DNA of 64,000 bases from Cherax quadricarinatus. Its lineage: Eukaryota; Arthropoda; Malacostraca; Decapoda; Parastacidae. How positions within the stretch are numbered: the stretch's first letter is position 1; each line of letters begins with the position of its first letter. Shown piece after piece: positions 55,106 through 64,000 of the stretch. A program made the translations under genes and the position numbers. The stretch is from assembly GCF_038502225.1 (NCBI RefSeq), contig NC_091323.1, forward strand, positions 29,067,345-29,131,344. Reading direction: 5' to 3'. Below the pieces are notes generated by a model, which saw nothing but the letters and a program-made list of their open reading frames with translations, was not told the DNA's origin and searched no databases.

Positions 55106-56290
55106 GTGTATGTGTGTGTGTGTATGTAAGGTGTGGTGGATAGAAGAGTATGTAATCAATATAGTATAAGTGGGAAGCCATGTGTGTGTGCGGTGAGTGT
55201 TGTTGAGACACACATGGTGAAGTCTTGGCAAGGTCCCAGCACTCGTGTTGTGCTCTCCCTCATGTCACTCCTCTTGCAAGTTACAACTACTCCTGCCTCT
55301 GTTTTCTAACCACTCTCTTATCTTAACTAGGCAACCCTAATTTTCTTAGAATATAGGGAGTTGATTTATTATTTGAAGAGTTACAATGTTGGGGAAGAAA
55401 TATAAGGAATATGCTGATGGAGAGAGAGAAGACTGGAAGCCGGCACGCTCATAATAGTTACCCACTAAGATATTTTATACATCGTGCAAGACACATCACA
55501 GCCGCAATAAATAATTTTTAATATAATTAATTGATTTAAAGCAAATTACTGAGTCTCATTTCCCAATATTTTTTTCATTTTTGATTGAGATTTTTTAGGG
55601 GCTTAAATCACTTTTTGTATGCACTGAGCACTGTGCCCAATGGTTAATAATCTGTGGCTGCCCGCGCTATCAGTTCAAGTTGATGCCCGGAGCACATTTG
55701 CACCCACGGTGGAGTAAACTAAAAAGAAACTAAGCAGTCATACAAAAGCCTTACTAAACTCTTCTTGTTTGTGGTTTATAGGGCTACTTACAGCATACAC
55801 CGTTTTTGAGCCCTAGCCTTGCTAAACCTTGTTTATTACTGCAGTGTCGTTCTACATATTCTTGCATTGATTTAATGACGCCAGACGGTCGAAGTTCTGC
55901 ACTTTGAGTATGGCAAACAAGACCATGGAGCATGGCAGAAGCGGTAGCTCCTATGATAGCCTTATTTCTTAACGTAAGTTGGTCGGTGAACTCTTCTAAG
56001 AAACGTAAAATGACTCTTACACTGTGCTATGTCAGTAGCAGACAGGTGCAAGATCCTGCTGTGAGAGGCGATGCACTGATGTGCCCTTAATACTGCTGCA
56101 ACCTGAAGGTCGAGACTCCTACTGAAGGAGGAGTGGATTGGTCTTTAAGGATGGAGGAGTGGAGTAGTCCTTTATGAAGGAGGCATTTCGTTCCTCAGCA
56201 GGTTCTTCAAGTATTGAGGGACTGACACGCGCTGCTCCACACCTGGTTCTTCCTGCCTTGTTTACATATTACACTTCGTGATATCCTTTA
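55106..56290. other. No recognisable gene
   Basis: AT-rich, no frame of note and no repeat seen elsewhere in the window. Confidence 0.4.
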
Positions 56291-56291
56291 A

Positions 56292-56295
<4 letters not shown>

Positions 56296-56372
<77 letters not shown>
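56296..56372. repeat. (CT)n microsatellite
   Basis: About 38 CT dinucleotides, followed by three CACT units. Confidence 0.98.
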
Positions 56373-56375
<3 letters not shown>

Positions 56376-56479
56376 ACTCACTGCGCCTCTTTATTCGGTA
56401 ATACGTTAAGAGAGATTAACCTAATTGATTACATTAGTTGCGATCCTTACATCAAAGATTGCCGAGCTGAGACTGACAC

Positions 56480-57270
56480 ACTCCTCACACGACACAACAC
56501 TATACACCACACACCGCACTATACACCACACACGCAATACACTACACTATATACGACACAATACTATACACGACACTTAAAACACTATAAGCGACACACA
56601 CAACACTGTACACGACACAATACTATACACGACACAATACTATACACGACACATAACACTATACAACACATTATACACGACACACACAACACTATACGAT
56701 ACACTATACACGACACACACTACATATCACACTATATATCACACTATACAAAACAGTACTATACACAACGCTATACACGACACATAGCACTATACACGAC
56801 ACACACACTATACACCACATTGTACACGACACACACTACATATCACACTATACAAGACAGTACTATACACGACGCTATACACGACACATAGCACTATACA
56901 CGACACACACACTATACACCACATTGTACACGACACACACTATACATCACACTATACACGACACAATACTATACACCACGTTATACACGACACAACACTA
57001 TACACGACACACAACACTATACACCACGCTGTACACGACACACACACTATACATGACGCTATACACGACACACACTATACACCATACACATGACACTAAA
57101 CACACATGGCACTGTAAACAACACACATGGCACTATACACGACGCTATACACGACACACACTATACACCATACACATGACACTAAACACACATGGCACTA
57201 TACACGACGCTATACACGACACACACTATACACCATACACATGGCACTGTAAACAACACACATGGCACTA
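56480..57270. repeat. Irregular ACTATACACGACAC repeat
   Basis: Words of 10-20 bp (ACTATACACGACAC, CACACACTATACACC) in irregular order. It grades into the regular array to the right. Confidence 0.9.
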
Positions 57271-58632
57271 TACACGACACGCACCACACTGTAAGCACAC
57301 ATGGCACTATACACGACACGCACCACACTGTAAACAACACACATGGCACTATACACGACACGCACCACACTGTAAACACATGACACTATACACGACACGC
57401 ACCACACTGTAAGCACACATGGCACTATACACGACACGCACCACACTGTAAACAACACATGACACTATACACGACACGCACCACACTGTAAGCACACATG
57501 ACACTATACACGACACGCACCACACTGTAAACAACACACATGACACTATACACGACACGCACCACACTGTAAGCACACATGACACTATACACGACACGCA
57601 CCACACTGTAAACAACACACATGACACTATACACGACACGCACCACACTGTAAGCACACATGACACTATACACGACACGCACCACACTGTAAACAACACA
57701 CATGACACTATACACGACACGCACCACACTGTAAACAACACACATGGCACTATACACGACACGCACCACACTGTAAACACACATGGCACTATACACGACA
57801 CGCACCACACTGTAAACAACACACATGGCACTATACACGACACGCACCACACTGTAAACAACACACATGACACTATACACGACACGCACCACACTGTAAA
57901 CAACACACATGGCACTATACACGACACGCACCACACTGTAAACAACACACATGACACTATACACGACACGCACCACACTGTAGGCACACATGACACTATA
58001 CACGACACGCACCACACTGTAAACAACACACATGACACTATACACGACACGCACCACACTGTAAACAACACATGGCACTATACACGACACGCACCACACT
58101 GTAAACAACACACATGACACTATACACGACACGCACCACACTGTAAACAACACATGGCACTATACACAACACGCACCACACTGTAAACAACACACATAAC
58201 ACTATACACGACACGCACCACACTGTAAGCACACATGACACTATACACGACACGCACCACACTGTAAACAACACACATGACACTATACACGACACGCACC
58301 ACACTGTAAACAACACACATGACACTATACACGACACGCACCACACTGTAAACAACACACATGACACTATACACGACACGCACCACACTGTAAACAACAC
58401 ACATGGCACTATACACGACACGCACCACACTGTAAGCACACATGACACTATACACGACACGCACCACACTGTAAACAACACATGACACTATACACGACAC
58501 GCACCACACTGTAAACAACACACATGGCACTATACACGACACGCACCACACTGTAAGCACACATGACACTATACACGACACGCACCACACTGTAAACAAC
58601 ACATGACACTATACACGACACGCACCACACAG
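57270..58632. repeat. ~42-bp satellite array
   Basis: About 33 copies containing ACTATACACGACACGCACC and ACACTGTAAACAAC. The 39-40-bp variants have GTAAGCACAC in place of GTAAACAACAC. Long minus-strand frames (up to 242 codons) result from the periodicity. Confidence 0.97.
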
Positions 58633-58639
58633 TAAATAA

Positions 58640-58895
58640 ATATATCTTTAGCTTGCTCCAGGGGTCTTCATCAAGGAGTTAGGAGTCGCTTTCCACTTCC
58701 TCGGGTCGAACCTATTTTGCCTACCATTCCCCAGGAGCTGTATGACCCCTACGAGTGCAGTGCTTTCCTATCAGTAATAATAACATTGTTATTCGTTGCG
58801 AATACGTCGAGACACTATGATTGTTATAATCATGGGGAAGCGCTAAAACTGTAGGGGCCATAGAGCGCTTGGGAATGGGAGATAACCGGGTATGA
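58640..58895. repeat. Two SINE-B copies, head-to-head
   Basis: Plus copy at about 58640-58790 (CAGGAGCTGTATGACCCCTA, GTGCAGTGCTTTCC, then TAATAATAAC). Inverted copy at about 58806-58893 (CATGGGGAAGCGCTAAAAC). Their tails face each other. Confidence 0.6.
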
Positions 58896-59126
58896 TAAAT
58901 AACAAAAAGGCACAATACCGTGACTGGAACGATACACAAATAACCCGCACATAAAAGAGAGAAGCTTACGACGACGTTTCGGTCCGACTTGGACCATTGA
59001 CAAAGTGGACCGACTTGGACCATTGACAAAGTCACACTGTGACTTTGTCAATGGTTCAAATCGGACCGAAACGTCGTCGTAAGCTTCTCTCTTTCATGTG
59101 CGGGTTATTTGTGAATCGGGTATGAT
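58887..59126. mobile_element. Solo inverted PLE terminal-repeat dimer with 10-bp target duplication
   Basis: CGGGTATGAT is exactly repeated at 58887-58896 and 59117-59126, enclosing 220 bp. The insert starts AAATAACAAAAAGGCACAAT, exactly like the PLE composite at 27519, and ends TGCGGGTTATTTGTGAAT, like it at 29286. Between are two inverted arms with the GTCCGACTTGGAC hairpin and GAAACGTCGTCGTAAG. A 27-base part of the left arm is duplicated. No coding sequence. Confidence 0.9.
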
Positions 59127-59344
59127 CTGAGGAAGAGGAGGGTAGGTGCAGTTCCTGGGATCAACATGACGGTGGACATCTTCATCTCAGGCAACATTGG
59201 TAACTTATGCCTTATACACTGATTTATTATATAATTGCTGGGTAATTATAATGATATATGAATGCTGCTTAATTATAGTGATAATTATTTAAGTACTGGA
59301 TGATTATAGTGATTATTCCGTGCATAATTATGTGGAGCCCTTGT

Positions 59345-59660
59345 AACTTCTCCTCTCTCTCTTCTCCACTCCTCCCTCTCTTCTCCACTCCTCCCTCTCT
59401 TTTCAACTCCTCCCTCACTTCTACACTCCTCCCTCTCTTCTCCACTCCTCCCTCTCTTCTCCACTCCTCCCTCTCTTCTCCACTCCTCCCTCTCTTCTCC
59501 ACTCCTCCCTCTCTTCTCCACTCCTCCCTCTCTTCTCCACTCCTCCCTCTCTTCTCCACTCCTCCCTCTCTTCTCCACTCCTCCCTCTCTTCAACACTCC
59601 TCCCTCTCTTCTCCACTCCTCCCTCTCTTCTCCACTCCTCCCTCTTTTCTCGTCTTTCCT
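59345..59660. repeat. 19-bp minisatellite
   Basis: About 16 copies of TCTCTTCTCCACTCCTCCC; strong pyrimidine/purine strand asymmetry. Confidence 0.97.
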
Positions 59661-59721
59661 TCATCTCTCCTCTTCTCTCCATTACCTTTTTACAGTCTCT
59701 CAGTTCAGACTAATTCAACAC

Positions 59722-61205
59722 TGTGATCCATCCTGTGTGATGGTGTGTGACAGGGTCACCCATCCTGTGTGATGGTATGTAACAGGGCCATCCATCCTGT
59801 GTGGTGGTGTGTGACAGGGTCATTCATCCTGTATGATGGTGTGTGACAGGGTCACCCGTCCTGTGTGATGGTATGTGACAGGGCCATCCATCCTGTGTGA
59901 TCCTGTGTGATGGTGTGTGACAAGGGTCAAGGTCCCATCCTGTGTGATGGTATGACAGGGTCATCCATCCTGACAGGGCCATCCATCCTGTGTGATGGTG
60001 TGTGACAGGGTCACCCATCCTGTGTGATGGTATATGACAGGGCCATCCATCCTGTGTGGTGGTGTGTGACAGGGTCATCCATCCTGTGTGATGGTGTGTG
60101 ACAGGGCCATCCATCCTGTATGACAGGGTCATTCATCCTGTATGATGGTGTGTGACAGGGTCACCCGTCCTGTGTGATGGTGTGTGACAAGGTCACCCAT
60201 CCTGTGTGATGGTGTGTGACAAGGTCACCCATCCTGTGTGATGTGTGTGACAGGGTCATCCATCCTGTGTGATGGTATGTGACAGGGCCATCCATCCTGT
60301 GTGGTGGTGTGTGACAGGGTCACCCATCCTGTGTGATGGTGTGTGACAGGGTCACCCATCCTGTGTGATGGTGTGTGACAGGGCCATCCATCCTGTGTGA
60401 TGTGTGTGACAGGGTCATCCATCCTGTGTGATGGTGTGTGACAGGGTCATCCATCCTGTGTGATGGTGTGTGACAGGGTCACCCATCCTGTGTGATGGTG
60501 TGTGACAGGGTCATCCATCCTGTGTGATGGTGTGTGACAGGGTCACCCATCCTGTGTGATGGTATGTGACAGGGCCATCCATCCTGTGTGGTGGTGTGTG
60601 ACAGGGTCATTCATCCCGTATGATGGTGTGTGACAGGGTCACCCGTCCTGTGTGATGGTGTGTGACAGGGTCATCCATCCTGTGTGATGGTGTGTGACAA
60701 GGTCACCCATCCTGTGTGATGTGTGTGACAGGGTCATCCATCCTGTGTGATGGTGTGTGACAGGGTCATCCATCCTGTGTGATGGTGTGTGACAGGGTCA
60801 TCCATCTTGTGTGATGGTGTGTGGCAGTGTCATCCATCCTGTGTGATGGTGTGTGACAAGGTCACCCATCTTGTGTGATGGTGTGTGACAGGGTCATCCA
60901 TCTTGTGTGATGGTGTGTGACAGGGTCATCCATCTTGTGTGATGGTGTGTGACAAGGTCACCCATCCTGTGTGATGGTGTGTGACAGGGTCATTCATCCT
61001 GCGTGATGGTGTGTGACAAGGTCACCCATCTTGTGTGATGGTGTGTGACTGGGTCATTCATCCTGCGTGATGGTGTGTGACAAGGTCACCCATCCTGTGT
61101 GATGGTGTGTGACAGTCACCCATCCTGTGTGATGGTGTGTGACAGAGTCACCCATCCTGTGTGATGGTGTGTGACTGGGTCATTCATCCTGTGTGATGGT
61201 GACAG
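59722..61205. repeat. 32-bp minisatellite
   Basis: About 47 copies containing CCATCCTGTGTGATGGTGTG then TGACAGGGTCA, with many small indels (GATGTGTGTGAC variants) and CAAGGTCACC variants. Confidence 0.97.
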
Positions 61206-61544
61206 GAGAACACTGTCAGTGCTCACACTATCTAACTATCACATAGTGTAGCAGCACACTGCTCGTATATTCAATTTACTTACTCCATAAACTCCTCCCC
61301 GTCTCCACCCTCACTCCATTCTCTCCTCCTCCCACTCTTCCCCAACTCCACAACCTGCTCGTAAGATACTGTCATCCCTTGAAGGTGTTGGCAATGTGCT
61401 AAACAGGGATACAGGTCACCAGCATTAAGGTTGAAGCTCTTCTTAGTTTCCTCTGGAAGGAACGCCTTTACGAACAGCTTAGAAAGAGCAGCGGTCAAGA
61501 GGGAGTGTATATAGCAGGGAGAGCTAGAGAAAGGGCAGGAATAG

Positions 61545-61852
61545 TTAAGATAAGATAAGATAGGATTTCGTTTGGATTTTTAACCCCGGAGGGTTAGCCA
61601 CCCAGGATAACCCAAGAAAGTCAGTGCATCATCGAGGACTGTCTAACTTATTTCCATTGGGGTCCTTAATCTTGTCCCCCAGGATGCGACCCACACCAGT
61701 CGACTAACACCCAGGTACCTATTTGCTGCTAGGTGAACAGGACAACAGGTGTAAGGAAACGTGTCGAATGTTTCCACCCGCCGGGAATCGAACCCGGGCC
61801 CTCCGTATGTGAAGCGGGAGCTTTAGCCACCAGGCCACCGGGCCACCCAGTA
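61545..61852 (-). repeat. tRNA-derived SINE with pol III boxes
   Basis: On the minus strand the tRNA-like head has a box A (TGGCCTGGTGG, complement of 61827-61837) and a box B (GGTTCGATTCC, complement of 61784-61794). The shared body AGTCGACTGGTGTGGGTCGC follows, and it ends with a (TATCT)n tail (AAGATAAGATAAG at about 61547 on plus). Best preserved of four copies (5016, 11190, 29583). An internal RNA polymerase III promoter is implied by the boxes. Confidence 0.85.
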
Positions 61853-61975
61853 AAGAGCAAGGAAGAGTAGAAAGCTGTGAGCGGGATGAATCCAAAGGCT
61901 ACAAAAAAGGTGCTACCAGACTCCCGGACATTACTGAGGTTTAATCTGGAAGGATTTGCATACCTTGACACTGGC

Positions 61976-62076
<101 letters not shown>

Positions 62077-62169
62077 ATTACGCCACACTTCTGATTCACT
62101 TGTTTTCATCAAGGCTTCTGGGTTAGTCTTAGATTCCTGTCATGTTATGGTTAATTCATGTGAAGAAAA

Positions 62170-62330
62170 GATATAAACAAATAACCCTCACATAAGAGGA
62201 GCTTGAGACGACGTTTCGCTCCAACTTGGACCATTAACTAGCCACATACATGTTTCTCTCTCCCTTGTGCTAATTGTTTGTGTATTGTTCCAGTCACGGT
62301 ATTCAGCTTTTATATTTTATATATTAAAGA
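62170..62330. mobile_element. Degraded PLE inverted terminal dimer
   Basis: Left arm CAAATAACCCTCACATAAGA, GAGACGACGTTTCGCTCC and AACTTGGACCATT is the PLE arm. On the right, TTTGTGTATTGTTCCAGTCA and CGGTATTC is the PLE tail in the opposite orientation. The middle of the right arm is lost. Confidence 0.6.
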
Positions 62331-62700
62331 ACTAACTTTTACTGGGACAACCTTTCGCTCTGTGTAGAGCTCTACTCTCGCTCTGTGTAGAGCTCTACTC
62401 TCGCTCTGTGTAGAGCTCTACTCTCGCTCTGTGTAGAGCTCTACTCTCGCTCTGTGTAGAGCTCTACTCTCGCTCTGTGTAGAGCTCTACTCTCGCTCTG
62501 TGTAGAGCTCTACTCTCGCTCTGTGTAGAGCTCTACTCTCGCTCTGTGTAGAGCTCTACTCTCGCTCTGTGTAGAGCTCTACTCTCGTTCTGTGTAGAGC
62601 TCTACTCTCGCTCTGTGTAGAGCTCTACTCTCGCTCTGTGTAGAGCTCTACTCTCACCTGATAGAGTCCTACGCGCAGAAACTATCTTCAAAATAAAGCT
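62330..62700. repeat. 23-bp array grown inside a GAAACG element
   Basis: Starts ACTTTTACTGGGACAACC, TTTCGCTCTGTGTAGAGC. The 23-bp unit GCTCTGTGTAGAGCTCTACT plus CTC then repeats about 13 times (62358-62652). It ends ACCTGATAGAGTCCTACGCG, CAGAAAC, resembling CUGANNA-hairpin-GAAAC. Each unit has a 12-bp palindrome GTAGAGCTCTAC. Confidence 0.8.
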
Positions 62701-62729
62701 TATTTTTCGACCTGATTTTTTTTTTCACA

Positions 62730-62815
62730 GCGTCAGTATGTTTCGCCTTTAGTGGGACTTTCTTCAACTATTTCATTAAGTCCCATTAGAGGTGAAACGT
62801 TGTCAGATATTCACC
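62730..62815. mobile_element. GAAACG inverted motif
   Basis: GTTTCGCCTTTAGTGGGACT pairs with AGTCCCATTAGAGGTGAAAC, a ~20-bp arm hairpin with GAAACGTTGTCAG at the right. Confidence 0.55.
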
Positions 62816-62937
62816 CTGCTTGGTAACTTTGAATTACCAGCGCTGAGATAGTTTTGTACAGTCATCTACTATGTCCTCAACATCTGAAAACACTGACCTA
62901 AGTGTGTGTCATGTACAGTGTCCTGTGACGTACAGTG

Positions 62938-62938
<1 letters not shown>

Positions 62939-63021
<83 letters not shown>
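62939..63021. repeat. (TA)n microsatellite
   Basis: About 41 TA dinucleotides. Confidence 0.98.
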
Positions 63022-63024
<3 letters not shown>

Positions 63025-63235
63025 GTACCACCTCTAAAACTGTTATAGGGACCCTCATCCTCAGAGAAAAGAATAAACTTGCTTCAGGGAAAACTCAAGG
63101 TTCTCCCTGAAGCTGTTTGAGAATTTTCTCCTACCACCCCCTATATTTTATATATATTTTATTTAAAGACAAAATACATTGACAAAACATTCACAAAAAT
63201 ACGATAGAAAGTAAAACAACATAGGTAACTCAGAG

Positions 63236-63445
63236 CTACATCTCGAATACTTCGTCCAGCTCCCCGGCGGTGGGCCGTGTGACCAGAATGCTGCAGGCAT
63301 TTCCTCTCTGGATCGCAACACTGAGTCTCTGAAAGAGGAAGCTGGTCGCCCTGTGGTCCTTGGTTTCTATGATGAGCTTTTCACCCAGCTCTATTAGGAA
63401 CTTTAGAGCACACTTGCCCCATGCTCCAAGGGTCTCCGACCCTAT
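63236..63445 (-). pseudogene. Non-LTR retrotransposon protein C-terminal fragment
   Basis: The minus-strand frame encodes GSETLGAWGKCALKFL, ETKDHRATSFLFQRLSVAIQ and RGNACSIL, ending in DEVFEM and a stop at 63236. The E-T-x-G-x-W-G and S-F-L-x-Q-R-x-S-V-A-I-Q-R-G-N-A pattern is, to my recollection, the C-terminal signature of some animal LINE polyproteins. Upstream is replaced by a TA/TG microsatellite, so only about 70 residues remain. Confidence 0.55.
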
Positions 63446-63446
63446 A

Positions 63447-63785
63447 TATATATATGTGTGTGTGTATGTATGAACGAGGGATGTCAACGGCAGTAATGTG
63501 TTTAACCAAGTGAAAATTTCGAATTTTAAAATTAGGTTGGTAAGTTGGTTGACTTCAGTACCTCTCATATAGATGATGTAACAGCAGTGTCATATCCTGT
63601 GAGAATAAATTTGGCCAGTGCTTCAGGAATTAGGCACGAACCAGATTACTTTGTGATGGTGGCCATCAGAGCAGATTCTAATGAAATTTGGTTCATTCTT
63701 TTTGCTTCCTTGACAAGTAGACAGGCGTTGAGGAAGATCGTCAGCTGGTCATCCGTGTTGAGGTAGATAGTAGAAGCGTTGTACG
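63447..63785. other. No recognisable gene
   Basis: Contains a 73-codon frame (63545-63766) without recognisable motifs. Confidence 0.35.
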
Positions 63786-63794
63786 TGTTATCTC

Positions 63795-64000
63795 TGTGGC
63801 AGGTACTGTGGTAGGTACTGTGGCAGGCACTGTGGCAGGTATTGTGGCAGGTACTGTGGCAGGTACTGTGGTAGGTACTGTGGCAGGTACTGTGGCAGGT
63901 ACTGTGGCAGGTACTGTGGCAGGTACTGTGGTAGGTACTGTGGTAGGTACTGTGGCAGGTACTGTGGCAGGTACTGTGGCAGGTACTGTGGCAGGTACTG
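63795..64000. repeat. 12-bp minisatellite, continues past the window
   Basis: About 17 copies of GTGGCAGGTACT (variant GTGGTAGGTACT) up to the last base. Confidence 0.97.

Noticed and set aside
57349..58602. Cys/Val-rich frames of 147-242 codons on the minus strand, superficially like membrane proteins
   Set aside because: Direct translation of the ~42-bp satellite; the same words occur in several frames.
61777..61852. A functional tRNA gene
   Set aside because: A tRNA-like head with boxes A and B is present, but it runs into a SINE body and simple-repeat tail. The acceptor stem is not closed, and related decayed copies occur in the window.

Overview
The window looks like repeat-dense, non-coding nuclear DNA of an arthropod, most likely a decapod crustacean (crayfish-like). 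The basis is my recognition of the repeat families (CR1/Jockey- and RTE-type LINEs, a tRNA-derived SINE, Tigger/pogo, hAT and piggyBac DNA transposons, Penelope-like elements) and the abundance of minisatellites and CT/AT/CA microsatellites. The species assignment is inference. There are no prokaryotic operons, no rRNA and no intact host gene. The only convincing host-gene trace is one possible 168-bp exon (4339-4506).

Layout. 1-6.3 kb: Tigger ends, a pogo-type MITE split by LINE family A, SINEs, and the candidate exon. 6.6-10.6 kb: a Tigger containing a LINE fragment and a second, nearly full-length Tigger whose transposase is broken by one frameshift and one stop. 11.4-14.1 kb: a decayed piggyBac and another Tigger. 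14.2-25.5 kb: RTE LINE tails, a Penelope-like (PLE) GIY-YIG fragment, a LINE whose ORF1 is interrupted by a Tigger, a second LINE with reverse transcriptase interrupted by a palindromic element, LINE A copy 2, and a piggyBac end. 26.7-29.6 kb: a hAT-like element holding an inverted PLE composite. 29.9-37.4 kb: a 7.5-kb array of a 27-bp repeat. 37.5-50.2 kb: more minisatellites (22, 18, 31, 46, 45 and 21 bp units) among decayed LINE B, hAT and PLE pieces. 50.9-55 kb: two inverted ribozyme-like elements and a long LINE A copy. 56.5-64 kb: further satellites (about 42, 19, 32, 23 and 12 bp units), a SINE, and more ribozyme-like inverted elements.

The most interesting signal is a set of at least 13 short loci sharing a GAAACG core beside a hairpin. 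The best one carries an intact hammerhead core (CTGAAGA, stem II, GAAA). These loci are usually arranged as inverted pairs with a single asymmetric tail. Three are flanked by exact 10-13 bp direct repeats, and one of these encloses 100 codons of a PLE GIY-YIG endonuclease domain. I read them as PLE-derived, hammerhead-bearing mobile units, some moving as solo inverted dimers, and two appear to have seeded tandem arrays. Tandem arrays together occupy about a quarter of the window. The very long open frames (up to 2,380 codons) are by-products of repeat units divisible by three and are not annotated as genes.
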